Source: Bin87 sp965116565
GTDB taxonomy: Bacteria; Chloroflexota; Dehalococcoidia; Lucifugimonadales; UBA3495
NCBI GenBank assembly: GCA_965116565.1
Contig: OZ220699.1
Location: 1,240,001-1,304,000, forward strand
Reading direction: 5' to 3'
DNA length: 64,000 bases
Positions 38,047-47,265 of the stretch are shown here, piece after piece. Each line of letters begins with the position of its first letter. Positions within the stretch are counted from its first letter, which is position 1. Made by a program: the position numbers and the translations under genes. The notes under the pieces were generated by a model. That model saw nothing but the letters and a program-made list of their open reading frames with translations. It searched no databases and was not told the origin of the DNA.

Positions 38047-38517
38047 ATGAGTTACGTGGACAACAACCTGATGACGGGAGAGCAAGTGCTGCACCGGGCG
38101 AAGCTGCACTGGGGCATCTTCGTCTTTCCCGCAATCCTGCTCTTCATCGGCCTCATCATCGCCATCTCCGCTGGGGCTGGCGTCGGAGGCGGGGGCGGTG
38201 CATTCCTGGCGCTGGTCATCCTTCTGCTGTTTGCGATCCCTATCCTTCTGGCACTGAAGAGGTACCTGACCACCGAGTTCGCCATTACTTCGAGACGAGT
38301 AATCGTCAAGGAGGGGTTCATCAGGCGCAGGGCCCTGGAACTGAACCACAACCGTGTTGAAGGACTCGCGGTCGATCAGGGCATATTCGCCCGGATGTTC
38401 AACGCCGGCACCATATGGGTCATGGGAACCGGAGGAACTAAGCAACCGGCCCACTTCATCATCGACCCAATGGCGTTCCGACGCAACGCCCTGGAAGTCA
38501 TCGACGCAAACCCGTAG
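38047..38517 (+). CDS. Bacterial PH-domain (bPH2/YdbS-like) membrane protein (156 aa)
   Basis: Two membrane helices (about residues 24-45 and 54-75, separated by a Gly-rich turn) are followed by a bPH2 domain: RYLTTEFAITSRRVIVKEGF, RRRALELNHNRVEGLAVDQG and TIWVMGTGGTKQPAHFIIDP. GGAGGAA with 6-nt spacing fixes the ATG. Such proteins sit in the inner membrane with the PH domain in the cytoplasm; function is generally unknown. A diverged copy of its C-terminus recurs about 1.4 kb downstream. Confidence 0.82.
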   Translation: MSYVDNNLMTGEQVLHRAKLHWGIFVFPAILLFIGLIIAISAGAGVGGGGGAFLALVILLLFAIPILLALKRYLTTEFAITSRRVIVKEGFIRRRALELNHNRVEGLAVDQGIFARMFNAGTIWVMGTGGTKQPAHFIIDPMAFRRNALEVIDANP

Positions 38518-38644
38518 CGGCTGGAAACCCAAGAATTCGTTCATTGCTCCTGCCGGCGCGCTGGCGGTCGTGGCCGCCGTCGGCTCGCCGGCCATCCTGA
38601 AAAACCAAGACCGATGAAAGCCGGCAACATGGAGGACTCCCATC

Positions 38645-39766
38645 ATGGCAGCCAACGAACCACCAGAACAGTCAGGCAACTCGCCCCAGAACAATCAACC
38701 TTCCGGCAGGTCGTTCACCATCTCCGGCAGGACGCTGATGATCGCCGGCGGCGCCGGCGGGGTAGCGCTGTTGGTCGTTGTCGCGGTAGTCCTGTGGCAG
38801 GTGGGTCTGTTTACGGGTGGCGGTCGCGGCGCTACCGGAGGCGGCGCAGTGTTGGGCTACATTCCCGCCGACGCCGGAGTGGTGGTCATCGGAGACAACG
38901 AAGCCATCTTGAACGGCGATGTTCCCGAGGACTACGTCGAGTACCTCGAAGAGGAAGCCGATGACTCGGCGGGTTTTGGAAACTCCTTCCTCTACGAGGA
39001 AATTGACGTGGATGATGGCGACGTCTCACTGGTGGCTTTCGCACATGACCAGGCCAATGCCGACTCCCTGGAAATCGTCAGGGGCGATTTCGACTTCGAC
39101 ATCATCCGGGAAGAGCTCGAGGACGGACTGGACTGCGAAGACGACGACTACCGCGGCTTTGAGCTGTGGGAGTGCCCCGGTGGCCTCTTTCCAGCCGTTG
39201 CGCTCTTCGAGAAGGACGGGTACCTCGTTTTCGCCGTCAGCCGCCAGGACGACCTGGAAGACATGCTGACCTACAAGGCTCGTGACCCCGAGAAATTGGC
39301 GGCAGACGGCAACAGCGACATCAAACGGGTTCTGGATCGGACCGAAGGCGGTTGGCTCCAGGTGGCGGTAATCACCGAGAGTTGCCCCATCAACCGTTGC
39401 CAGGGGTTTGCCCTCGCCATCGGGAAAAGCGACGACAGTGAGTCAATTCCGGCGTCGTACGCCGTGATGTTCAGCTCGGAACGCGCCGCTGCCGGAGCGG
39501 AGAACGACATCGAGATCGACGACCTGATTGAAAGCTTTTTCGCCGAATTCGCGCTTGAACTGGACATTGAAGACGTGATCGCGGAGGGCGATTTTGTGGT
39601 GGGCGACGGCACGGCCGAATTCGTCGATCCCGACGACGCGCGTTCCTCAACCCAAGTTGGCGGCCGCGCTCAATCCGCGCCTGTTGCGCAGACGACTGCT
39701 GTGCAGGCGCCGGCGGTGTTGAGAACGGCGATGCCAGCGGGTATGGACCGCCACCGTGACCAGTGA
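38645..39766 (+). CDS. Acidic single-pass membrane protein (373 aa), DUF3352-like layout
   Basis: Short polar N-terminus, one membrane helix (about residues 33-55, ending LWQVGLF), a Gly-rich linker, then an acidic extracytoplasmic domain starting VLGYIPADAGVVVIGDNEAI. Later segments (SLVAFAHDQANADSLEIVRG, FDFDIIREELEDGLDC, VAVITESCPINRCQGFALAI) alternate strands and helices and look like the repeated ferredoxin-like units of DUF3352-type proteins; that comparison is tentative. Four to five Cys suggest disulphides. GGAGG 9 nt before the ATG. Same strand as the PH-domain gene, likely one operon. Confidence 0.65.
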   Translation: MAANEPPEQSGNSPQNNQPSGRSFTISGRTLMIAGGAGGVALLVVVAVVLWQVGLFTGGGRGATGGGAVLGYIPADAGVVVIGDNEAILNGDVPEDYVEYLEEEADDSAGFGNSFLYEEIDVDDGDVSLVAFAHDQANADSLEIVRGDFDFDIIREELEDGLDCEDDDYRGFELWECPGGLFPAVALFEKDGYLVFAVSRQDDLEDMLTYKARDPEKLAADGNSDIKRVLDRTEGGWLQVAVITESCPINRCQGFALAIGKSDDSESIPASYAVMFSSERAAAGAENDIEIDDLIESFFAEFALELDIEDVIAEGDFVVGDGTAEFVDPDDARSSTQVGGRAQSAPVAQTTAVQAPAVLRTAMPAGMDRHRDQ

Positions 39767-40127
39767 AGCCCCGATACATCGGCTCTCCAACGCCAGCACC
39801 ATTGTCGTCAACGGAATCGGAACGTCGCGGCAGCACAAAACTTCCATCATCCAACCGGTGGACTTCCATCGAAATGCCCTGGAAGCAATCGAGCCAACAC
39901 CGCAGCGTCGCTCCGCTCCAACACCGGTTCACTGCCCTGCCCCGAACGCGGGCAGCAATAGAGCCACCGTCGGCGCGCCGGCCATTCTGAGACCCGTTCC
40001 TCGACGAACCTCCAAGCATGCAGGACAGCTCAACATGGCAACCAGCGGAACCTTTGTCGAGCATTGGGAAGACCCAGATGACGGCGCGTCGGATGAGATT
40101 TGCGACTTCGTGAACGTCATTCCGTGA
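39756..40127 (+). pseudogene. Diverged relic of the PH-domain gene 3' end plus downstream spacer
   Basis: Codes LSNASTIVVNGIGTSRQHKT, then SIIQPVDFHRNALEAIEP, matching NAGTIWVMGTGGTKQPAHFI and IIDPMAFRRNALEVIDANP of the intact gene. The following DNA also matches the spacer after that gene (GGCGCGCCGGCCATTCTGA against GGCTCGCCGGCCATCCTGA). So a block covering the PH-gene tail and spacer was duplicated and has decayed. An open frame remains and may be translated by chance; it ends 9 nt before the next gene. Confidence 0.6.
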
Positions 40128-40136
40128 GGAGGTTTC

Positions 40137-42428
40137 ATGCTTGAGCATCTGCCAGGGTCCAGACCAGCGCCGGACCGCACCACATCTCACCCCGCCCGAT
40201 CCCACTCCAGCCGGTACGCCCTATTGCGTTGGCTGTCCGAACCCAAGCTCGGATCCAGCCCTAAGCCACGGAGCATCGGCCGGCTGTCGTTGTTTTCAGC
40301 GCTGGCCGTGACGGTCATCGTCTCCACCACCTTGGTGGGCTGCGGCTCGGAGGAACCCGCGTCCGAGCCCGCCAGGGAAAGGCCAGCCACCCAAGCCACG
40401 GACAGAAGCGGCTCAGCATCGTCGGGGAGCGATGTCCAGAACGTCGTTGCGGACGCGACCACTCCCGCCAACGACCGGCAGTCCGCACAAGCCGCCGGCG
40501 CGGGCTCCGGCGGGTCCAACGCGCCGCGCCAGGCGAGCAGATCAGAACCTGCGGGGACGCAAACGACACCAGCCACGGACGGGGAGCGCAGACAGAGCGG
40601 GCAAACCGAACGACCGGCTCCCACGGGCGAACAGATCAAGCAGGCGGAAGACCTTTACGTGGAGGCGGAGCTCTACCTGTGGAGCCAAAGGTTCCACAGG
40701 GCGGCCTACACCCTTGATCGGGCCATCGCCATCAACCCCAACCTGGCCGAGGCGTACACCCTGCGCGGTTTCGCCCGGACGATGGCGAGAGACCACGACG
40801 GCGCCATGCAGGACTTCGATACGGCGCTAGAGATGGAAGCGCAGAACGCCGGACGCGCTTACGCGTTCCGATCCTACGCGCACAGCGAAATCGGCAACTA
40901 CGAAGACGCGCTCGCCGACGCCGAGAGGGCTCGGGAAATGGCGAACTACGAGGACCAGTTCGCAAGGGCGGACGCCGACCTCGCCCATTTCACGGCTCTC
41001 TACCGTTCCGGCGACTACGGTTCCATCGACACCTACAGCCTCCAGCAGCTGCCCCAAGGCTCAGCCCACGAGATCAATCAAAACCTCGCGCCCTACGGGC
41101 TCGTCAAGCTCTACGAGCACGTCGACCTGCGCGGGAACATCGACCCCATCCTTGAAGCCGACACCCACCTTCTCCTCAACCCGGACGACACCGGCTCCCT
41201 CCACAACCGGCACAACGCTCACCGGAACCTGCGGTGGCACGCGCAGGCGCTGCGAGACTTGAGCAAAATCATCGAACTGACCGGAGAGGAACGCCGCGCC
41301 AATCTCTACGTCCTGCGGGCGAGAACATGGACCCAGATCGGCGACTACGAAGCGGTCGTCGAAAATGCGGGAGACCTCGATCCCAGCCGAGACGTCGAAG
41401 CTGCAACCCTGCTGGCAATCGCCTACTGGAACCTCGGAGATGTCCAAAAGGCGACAGACGCCATTGACGCGTTCGACTACAGCGACCCGACGGCACTCTT
41501 CCATTGGGACGAGGATCGCCCGCCCAATGACGCCAACGCCCTCTACCCCGACAATTCTTACGAGGTCACCGCACACCTAGCTGTCAAGGGGGCGCTCCTC
41601 GCCGCCCAAGGGCAGCTCGAACAAGGCATCAAATACCTGAACCTCCCCGCCTGCAACGACAAAATCATTTCCGCCGCCGAGGATGACGTACCGGTCAACT
41701 GGTATCAGGGATACAGCGGCGAAACCGCCCTCCACATGATCGCCACACAGCTGGCGAACCCGTTGTTGAATGCCAAGCGGCACGACTCGCAGTGGACGCA
41801 GATGGACCAGGCCAGGGCGATGTGGGAATGGTGCGACTACCCCGACGAGTTCACCGCCGACCCCGAAGCCGGTCTGTGGGCGACTATGGTTCTGCCGGCC
41901 CAGGTCAATCAGCCAAACCCGCCGTTTCCGACTCGGGTCTCCTATACCTCCTCCGTCAGCCATCCGAACTTCTTTGACCCCATCGTCATCGCGTCGGACA
42001 ACCCCAGCCTGCACCACTACATGGCGGCTTGGGCCCAGTCGGGGTTGTCGTATTCGACCGCCGTCGACATCCTGCGTGACATCGACCGAGCGATTGAACT
42101 GGGTGACGACAACCCTCACGCTCACCGCATCAAGGCGGAAACCCACCTGGCCTGGGCATTGGGAAGGAACCCTGTACTCCGCCCAGACAACGAAGCCAGA
42201 GAGGCATGGGTGGAACACCACTACAACCAGGCGGTCGATGCCTATTCGACCTACGAGTCGTTGGCCACACCAGCACGGTGGGGAGCGGCCCGATACCACT
42301 TTGCACGGGGCAAAGTACTCGGCCGAATGGAACAAAAGCAGGCGGCTCAATCCGCCTACCAGCAGGCGTTCCAGCAAGGATTTGGCGAAGAGGCCGTGAA
42401 AGAGGCTCTGATGGAACTCAATCGGTGA
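40137..42428 (+). CDS. Large TPR lipoprotein (763 aa)
   Basis: The N-terminus has a ~45-residue polar extension, then a hydrophobic signal with lipobox LVGC (Cys near residue 62), a disordered Ser/Thr/Ala/Gly spacer to ~160, then tetratricopeptide repeats: AEDLYVEAELYLWSQRFHRA, LDRAIAINPNLAEAYTLRGF, DFDTALEMEA and later LRDIDRAIELGDDNPHAHRI and GRMEQKQAAQSAYQQAFQQG. Expected on the outer face of the membrane as an interaction scaffold. GAGGAGG 4 nt before the ATG gives a firm start. The long pre-signal extension is odd for a lipoprotein; the effective start might lie nearer the hydrophobic segment. Continues the 38.0 kb operon. Confidence 0.8.
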   Translation: MLEHLPGSRPAPDRTTSHPARSHSSRYALLRWLSEPKLGSSPKPRSIGRLSLFSALAVTVIVSTTLVGCGSEEPASEPARERPATQATDRSGSASSGSDVQNVVADATTPANDRQSAQAAGAGSGGSNAPRQASRSEPAGTQTTPATDGERRQSGQTERPAPTGEQIKQAEDLYVEAELYLWSQRFHRAAYTLDRAIAINPNLAEAYTLRGFARTMARDHDGAMQDFDTALEMEAQNAGRAYAFRSYAHSEIGNYEDALADAERAREMANYEDQFARADADLAHFTALYRSGDYGSIDTYSLQQLPQGSAHEINQNLAPYGLVKLYEHVDLRGNIDPILEADTHLLLNPDDTGSLHNRHNAHRNLRWHAQALRDLSKIIELTGEERRANLYVLRARTWTQIGDYEAVVENAGDLDPSRDVEAATLLAIAYWNLGDVQKATDAIDAFDYSDPTALFHWDEDRPPNDANALYPDNSYEVTAHLAVKGALLAAQGQLEQGIKYLNLPACNDKIISAAEDDVPVNWYQGYSGETALHMIATQLANPLLNAKRHDSQWTQMDQARAMWEWCDYPDEFTADPEAGLWATMVLPAQVNQPNPPFPTRVSYTSSVSHPNFFDPIVIASDNPSLHHYMAAWAQSGLSYSTAVDILRDIDRAIELGDDNPHAHRIKAETHLAWALGRNPVLRPDNEAREAWVEHHYNQAVDAYSTYESLATPARWGAARYHFARGKVLGRMEQKQAAQSAYQQAFQQGFGEEAVKEALMELNR

Positions 42429-42622
42429 AAAACCAGAAGGCTCGCCTCAAACCCGACCAAAGATCCAGTCAGCTACGAGACGCGCCCTCAACCGCCCATC
42501 ATGCCCCCACGAGTTGGCCCGCCAGTCCGTTTCATTCACCGGGAACGCGCAAGTTCGGACGAGTGCTCGTCCCCCAGGAAAGCGAGTACCGTCTCCTCGA
42601 CGCTCCTACAAGTGGAGGAACC

Positions 42623-42820
42623 ATGACTGGGGAACAGACGACAGACGGCCCAAACCTGATGCGAAACGCCGCTTCGGGCACCATCTTCGGCGGGCCGGAC
42701 TGCACGATATGCCACTGGGACAAGAACGCCCCGCCAGCCTTCACGGTCGAGATGCGCGAGATCATGGAGGACATCTTCCAAAAGGGAGAAATCATTCGAC
42801 AAAGGTCGGCGCGCAACTGA
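42623..42820 (+). CDS. 65-aa CxxC protein, unknown
   Basis: Begins MTGEQTTDGPNLMRNAASGT and contains PDCTICHWDKNAPPAFTVEM. The D-C-T-I-C-H segment is a possible metal or redox site, though only one Cys pair is present. Start fixed by GGAGGAA 2-3 nt before ATG. Leads a run of five same-strand small genes; 76 nt before the next. No family recognised. Confidence 0.55.
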   Translation: MTGEQTTDGPNLMRNAASGTIFGGPDCTICHWDKNAPPAFTVEMREIMEDIFQKGEIIRQRSARN

Positions 42821-42896
42821 GCGCCACCACCTTCGTGCGAAGACACAGCAGCCTCCTACCGAAGCAGGACGGCAAGACCAAACCCGAGAACTCGGA

Positions 42897-43235
42897 ATGA
42901 AGAGGGCAGTCACCTCCCTACCCAAGCATCCGTACTTCGATGATATTTCGGCACCGTTCGACGACACCGACATCACCTGCCCCGAGCAACACGCCCAGGC
43001 GGTGGTCGACGGCACGCTGCGCGACACCGCCGACTGGCGCGGCGCGTCCGAAAACCCCCTGAAGCACGAGACCCACGGTATTACCGCCATCTTCCTGAAG
43101 TGCAACGACGAGAACGTCCTCAACGAGGCCAGGGAAATCCTACAGCGTTACGCCGAGGCCGTACGACTCGACGAAGAACTCACCTTCAGCGTGCTGCGAC
43201 GACAATCGACCCCTCCCGGAGGACAGGAAGTATGA
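42897..43235 (+). CDS. 112-aa protein preceding duplicated gene pair, unknown
   Basis: Begins MKRAVTSLPKHPYFDDISAP with a helical second half (NEAREILQRYAEAVRLDEEL) ending in VLRRQSTPPGGQEV. It overlaps the following gene start by 4 nt (ATGA), which argues for co-translation. Its last codons reappear in decayed form before the second paralogue. Weak ribosome binding site. Function unknown. Confidence 0.55.
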   Translation: MKRAVTSLPKHPYFDDISAPFDDTDITCPEQHAQAVVDGTLRDTADWRGASENPLKHETHGITAIFLKCNDENVLNEAREILQRYAEAVRLDEELTFSVLRRQSTPPGGQEV

Positions 43236-43936
43236 CCCAGCGAAGCGACGACTACGACGAAACCAACCAAGAACCTCAGCACGACGAGGAAGTGCACGGA
43301 CTGGTCAAAGCGCCCGAACCCAACTTGCGAATGTACGAAGAAAGTCAAGCCTGGATCGACCGGGTCCTCGCGCCCATACGACGCCAGCGGGAACTGCGAG
43401 AGAAGAACATCGCCGCCCGCGGCGAACCGAAACCCCACCACGGAATCAGGGGGTACACTCACCGCTGGTTGATCAAAGATGAAGCGTCGGCCCAGACCAA
43501 AACCATCGTGGCCGACGTCCAAGCGTTGGCCGACCAGTGCGACTTCAAGATGGGGAAGCCCCGCAGCAAGTACGAGGAATACGCCCTAGGCCCCGACCGG
43601 ATCTCCCTCAACGCCGAAGTCGACCGCGGAATGACCTTCGACTACCCACCCGACCGGAAACGGAACGTCAAAATCGGTATCCCGGCCGGCTACGGAGAAT
43701 GCACCACCAACGCCAAGCCCTACGACGCGCTGGTCGGCGCCGCCCTGCTGGCCATCAAGCACCACCTGGGCGACGACGTACAGGCGACGTCCACGGGCGG
43801 CCCACAACACCCCGCCTGGCAAGCCGCCAAAGCGCTCTACTCCCGGACGTTCCCGGAGCGGGAAATCCCCTGGCTCGACAACTGGCCGCGTGAGCCAGAG
43901 GAAACGCTGGGTAGCTCCAGAGTGGAGCAACCCTGA
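43232..43936 (+). CDS. Paralogue A of a tandem unknown family (234 aa)
   Basis: Soluble protein with a short acidic N-terminus, HGLVKAPEPN, a helix (SQAWIDRVLAPIRRQRELRE), THRWLIKDEAS, CDF, YPPDRKRNVKIGIPAGYGEC and a conserved C-terminal part: YDALVGAALLAIKHHLGDD, then LYSRTFPEREIPWLDNWPRE. The same elements in the same order occur in the next gene. GGAGGACAGGAAG lies before the ATG, which overlaps the previous stop. No known family; the invariant FPEREIPWLD stretch should be a useful profile seed. Confidence 0.6.
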   Translation: MTQRSDDYDETNQEPQHDEEVHGLVKAPEPNLRMYEESQAWIDRVLAPIRRQRELREKNIAARGEPKPHHGIRGYTHRWLIKDEASAQTKTIVADVQALADQCDFKMGKPRSKYEEYALGPDRISLNAEVDRGMTFDYPPDRKRNVKIGIPAGYGECTTNAKPYDALVGAALLAIKHHLGDDVQATSTGGPQHPAWQAAKALYSRTFPEREIPWLDNWPREPEETLGSSRVEQP

Positions 43937-43986
43937 CCCACGCCGAAAAATGGCACACGACCCGCGCGGCACTGAAGGGAAGAACG

Positions 43987-44043
43987 ATGACGTACGGCGT
44001 GCTCCGCCGGCAATCGACCGCCACCGGAGGCAGACGAGCATGA
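43987..44043 (+). pseudogene. 18-codon relic of the 112-aa gene's tail
   Basis: MTYGVLRRQSTATGGRRA followed by a TGA that overlaps the next ATG. It matches SVLRRQSTPPGGQEV at the end of the 112-aa gene, including the stop/start overlap. This shows that the tandem duplication began inside that gene. Confidence 0.55.
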
Positions 44044-44720
44044 CGGAAAACCCGAACCGCGATGACCACCCCCAGCGCGACGAAGTCCCCGGAAGCGAAC
44101 TCCACGGCCTCATCGAACCCGACCGCTCACACCGAATCAAAGACCGGGAAGCGCTCGAGTACGTCGAGGCCATGCGACCCAAGCTACTGGCCCGCGAGGA
44201 ACGCGCCGAACGTCGCTACTTCGGCGAGGACGGCAAAGAACGCAGCCGGCGCACCCGCATCTACTCCCACAACTGGATCATCGAAAAGGAAGACTACCAA
44301 CTGACGCCCGTCATCGCCCAGGACGCCATCTGCCTCGCCGAAAACTGCGACTTCGAGCTCATGCTCTCGGCAGACTGCCCCGAACTCGCCCCCAAGTTCG
44401 AACCCCACCGCATCGCCTTCAACGGCCGGGGCGACGCCGCCGGCGACTTCACCTACCCGCCTGACCTGACCGACCCCCGAGTCTCCAACTTCCTCGGCAA
44501 CCGCGGCAAGTGCCGCACCGAGTGCCGCGACTACGATACCCTCGTCAGCGCCATCCTGCTCTCGGTAAAGCACCACCTGGGCGACCGGGCCAGCGTCCGG
44601 TCAACGGCCGAGCCCGACCGCGAGGGCTGGCAGGCCGCCTTCGAACTCTACTCCCGCACCTTCCCGGAACGGGAAATCCCCTGGCTCGACGACTGGCCGC
44701 GTGAACGGGACAACGGATGA
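44040..44720 (+). CDS. Paralogue B of the tandem unknown family (226 aa)
   Basis: Shares HGLIEPD, SHNWIIEKEDY, ENCDFELM, YPPDLTDP, CRDYDTLVSAILLSVKHHLG and LYSRTFPEREIPWLDDWPRE with paralogue A, while the middle is diverged. GGAGGCAG precedes the ATG, which overlaps the relic's stop. Two Cys in KCRTECRDY are unique to this copy. Function unknown. The strict conservation of the C-terminus in both copies suggests it is the functional part. Confidence 0.6.
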   Translation: MTENPNRDDHPQRDEVPGSELHGLIEPDRSHRIKDREALEYVEAMRPKLLAREERAERRYFGEDGKERSRRTRIYSHNWIIEKEDYQLTPVIAQDAICLAENCDFELMLSADCPELAPKFEPHRIAFNGRGDAAGDFTYPPDLTDPRVSNFLGNRGKCRTECRDYDTLVSAILLSVKHHLGDRASVRSTAEPDREGWQAAFELYSRTFPEREIPWLDDWPRERDNG

Positions 44721-44904
44721 CCAAAGGCAGTCGCCACTGCCGGACGAAATCGTCGCTAACGTGCATCGCCAAAATTCCGGCATCGGCTTGCCAAACGGAT
44801 TCGTCGACGCGACAATCCCCGGGCGATTTCCGCCATCCTGAAATTGGCGCGCCACGAGCGGCAGGCTTGGGCAAACACCACCGGCTGGAAGCGCGGGAGG
44901 CAGC

Positions 44905-45471
44905 ATGATTCGCCGAGATCCAGCCACACTCGGCAACGGCCCGATCCGCCGGCCACGGCGGCTGGTGACGCGGTGCCCCCGCCCCGACTGCGATGGCGAA
45001 CTCGTCACGAAGCGCGACGGCGACCACGTGGTCACCACGTGCTCCACCTGCGGACACGATGTCAAGGACCGGTGCGCGCCCCGACCCAAGCCCAAACTCG
45101 ACACCGAGGAGCCCCAGCTCACCCGGGGACTCGAGAAGTACTGCGACCTGCGCCGCCGCGGCTACACCCACGAGGCCATCCGCAGCCGCACCGGCTGGTC
45201 GGAGCACTATCCCGACCTCCTGCTCGAAGAGGCCAGCCGCCGCGGCATGAAGGGCTCCAACGAGAACGCCGTCGATGCCTTCCACGAGTGGCTGCTCGAG
45301 ATGCACGACGCCGGGACGGACGAGAACGAAATCTGCCGCCTGTCAGGTCGCTCTGACTCCGAAACCCGCACGGCACTCAGGGAACTCCTGGAAGCCGCGC
45401 ACTACGCTGAACTCGAGCGCTGGACGGCTACACGGGAAAACTACGCTGACGCCGACTACGGCCGGCCATGA
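44905..45471 (+). CDS. Zinc-ribbon and helical (HTH-like) protein (188 aa)
   Basis: The N-terminal zinc ribbon has CPRPDCDGELV (C-x4-C) and CSTCGHDV (C-x2-C) separated by ~20 residues. The rest is helical with two similar blocks: LEKYCDLRRRGYTHEAIRSR and FHEWLLEMHDAGTDENEICR, each like a short DNA-binding helix-turn-helix. GGGAGG 4 nt before the ATG. It could be a small transcription factor or a recombination accessory. Last of the 42.6-45.5 kb same-strand set. Confidence 0.6.
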   Translation: MIRRDPATLGNGPIRRPRRLVTRCPRPDCDGELVTKRDGDHVVTTCSTCGHDVKDRCAPRPKPKLDTEEPQLTRGLEKYCDLRRRGYTHEAIRSRTGWSEHYPDLLLEEASRRGMKGSNENAVDAFHEWLLEMHDAGTDENEICRLSGRSDSETRTALRELLEAAHYAELERWTATRENYADADYGRP

Positions 45472-45517
45472 CGAGGCCGCCGGCAGAAGATGCGCTGCGG
45501 ACGAGACGCCAACCAAC

Positions 45518-45610
45518 GGCGCAACTGGCCGCTCCGTCGTCGCGGGTGGCCGGTTGCGCTGCCGGCGCCATTCGCAGCGAATTTCCGCCACACAGCCGCC
45601 CGGGCGGCTG
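45518..45610 (+). repeat. Dispersed structured repeat, copy 2
   Basis: Hairpin GCAACTGGCC...GGCCGGTTGC, then GCTGCCGGCGCC and a C/G-rich tail ending in the perfect 18-bp palindrome CAGCCGCCCGGGCGGCTG (45593-45610). Same order of parts as the copies near 46.4 and 50.0 kb. Confidence 0.55.
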
Positions 45611-45746
45611 TTGACATCGGTCCTCCACCTCTGACATCCGAGTTGGCGGAGGCGCGCGGACACCGTCCAAGTGAGAAAGTGATCGTCGAGACGCAGGACC
45701 ACCGCGCCACTTTCCTTTCCAAACCCAATCCCCCGGAGTTTCAAAT

Positions 45747-46232
45747 ATGCAACACTAGGACATCATCGCTAGGGCGCAGGAATTCGCTGCAACCCCACCA
45801 TCCGACCCCTTGCACTACATCCACCTGCGCGGCACCGTCCGCTCCGCCTATCTCGCCGCGTATCACGTTCTGGCGCGGAGCAACACCGACCTGCTGGTTG
45901 GCGCTTCAGATGCGGAACGCAGCAGGCCCGAATGGTCGCGCGCCTACCATGCCTTGGGCGCCGACCACTCGGACCAGCGATTGCAGGGCGATTACTCCGG
46001 CTACCCCGAGGCGATCCGAGCGTTCGCCGATACGTTCCTGGAACTGCATCACCAGCGAATGCTGGCTGATGAAGACCCTTCAGCGACGTTCACCCCCGCA
46101 GAAGCCCAGGCTTGGGTTGAACGGGCCGCCGACGCCATCAACGCCTTCCTGTCCGCCGACCCAATGCAGCGCAAGTCCTTCGCCCTCGAGATACTGCTCC
46201 GACCTCCGGGAGCGCAGGAGCCCACGGATTGA
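45747..46232 (+). pseudogene. HEPN-like gene with amber at codon 4
   Basis: GGAG with 8-nt spacing precedes ATG CAA CAC TAG; the frame then stays open for 157 codons: DIIARAQEFAATPPSDPLHY, HLRGTVRSAYLAAYHVLARS, YSGYPEAIRAFADTFLELHH and QRMLADEDPSATFTPAEAQA. The pattern R-M-L-A-D-E-D-P within an all-helical protein resembles HEPN/UPF0332 proteins. Either a recent nonsense mutation killed the gene, or translation starts at the TTG at 45810, giving 140 aa. Both remain possible. Confidence 0.55.
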
Positions 46233-46357
46233 CGGGTGGCGCAAGCTGTTTGCAGCGGCGCCAGTCGGTTAGGGATGATCTCGCCGTTCGCCGGAAATTG
46301 ATGACACCAACCAGCAACGCAAACGCCCCGGTCACTGGCACAATAAATCTGTCGCTG

Positions 46358-46557
46358 ACCAACGGCGACGCCGGCCGCCACCGACGACGGGGCGGCCGGT
46401 TTCGTTGACGCCACCAGACGCCCCGAATTCCCGCACCAGAGTGTCCCTGACGGCCTCGGACGCCATTCAGGTGGAATTACCGCTCAAGCGATTCAACGCC
46501 GTCCCAGGCGCGCCAGCGCATCCGCCGCCACTTGCAAGCGCCGCGCTCTCCACCATA
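46358..46557 (+). repeat. Dispersed structured repeat, copy 3 (long form)
   Basis: Starts ACCAACGGCGACGCCGGCC, forms the hairpin CCGGCCGCC...GGCGGCCGG, continues with TTTCGTTGACGCCACCAGA, then CTGACGGCCTCGGACGCC and GTGGAATTACCGCTCAAGCG. The second half is shared with copy 4 at 50.06-50.17 kb. It abuts the inverted-repeat element that follows. Confidence 0.65.
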
Positions 46558-46881
46558 GAGGAAATTTCGCTACTCGAGATCCAACTGGACAGCAGCCGAT
46601 TTCCCTGATTACCCGTAGGCGTCACCAGACGGCCTGTGATGGCCTGGCTACGATTCAACGCGAATTATTCGCGGAAGCCGAAGGAACCGTCTCAGGGCCT
46701 GAAACGGCGTTTTCGGCCCGGCTCCATGACGCACGTCCCGGGCAGGTCCTCCGATGCCGGGGAACTCCGCGAACCCGGAAATGCCCCGAGATTTCAGGGT
46801 TTGGGCCGATTACGGAATCCGCTGGTGGCTTGGTCAGAGTCCGATCCGAGCGCCGCGGAATCTGAGTAGCGAAATCGCCTC
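46558..46881. mobile_element. Inverted-repeat-bounded ~324-bp segment without a gene
   Basis: GAGGAAATTTCGCTACTC (46558-46575) faces GAGTAGCGAAATCGCCTC (46864-46881). Interior frames are short and low-complexity. It has the same ends as the segment at 31.9-32.4 kb, as expected for a MITE-like element. Confidence 0.5.
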
Positions 46882-47265
46882 GCCTAGAGGTCAACCAGAT
46901 TCTGCGGCAAATCCGCACCGCCGAACTGTCCCTCGACACAGAAGTTCCCGCCGCAATTCCCACGGCCCTGCGGAGCGCTCACCATTTGCACAGTCCACAA
47001 TCGCGGGATTACTCAGTGTCAATCCCCATACATTGAAGGGAGCGCACCCACCAACATTTGGTGACATCCAGACGTTGCGCCGAACCAATCGCTACTGTCA
47101 AAATGAGACGGTCGGTTTTCCGCGCAGCTTTGCCCGGCGAATACGCGATCCACTTGATCGCGCGACATAGAAACGCTGATGCCGACGCCCCCCTCCCCCA
47201 ACTTTTTCCAACACACCGCGATAACAAATGTCCAACAATCACGATACTCCGAAAAGGACACTCAG
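46882..47265. other. Intergenic, leader of the TIR-like operon
   Basis: Base composition drops markedly toward the right, as in the following operon. It should contain the operon promoter; I cannot single out a convincing -35/-10 pair. No RNA gene seen. Confidence 0.4.
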
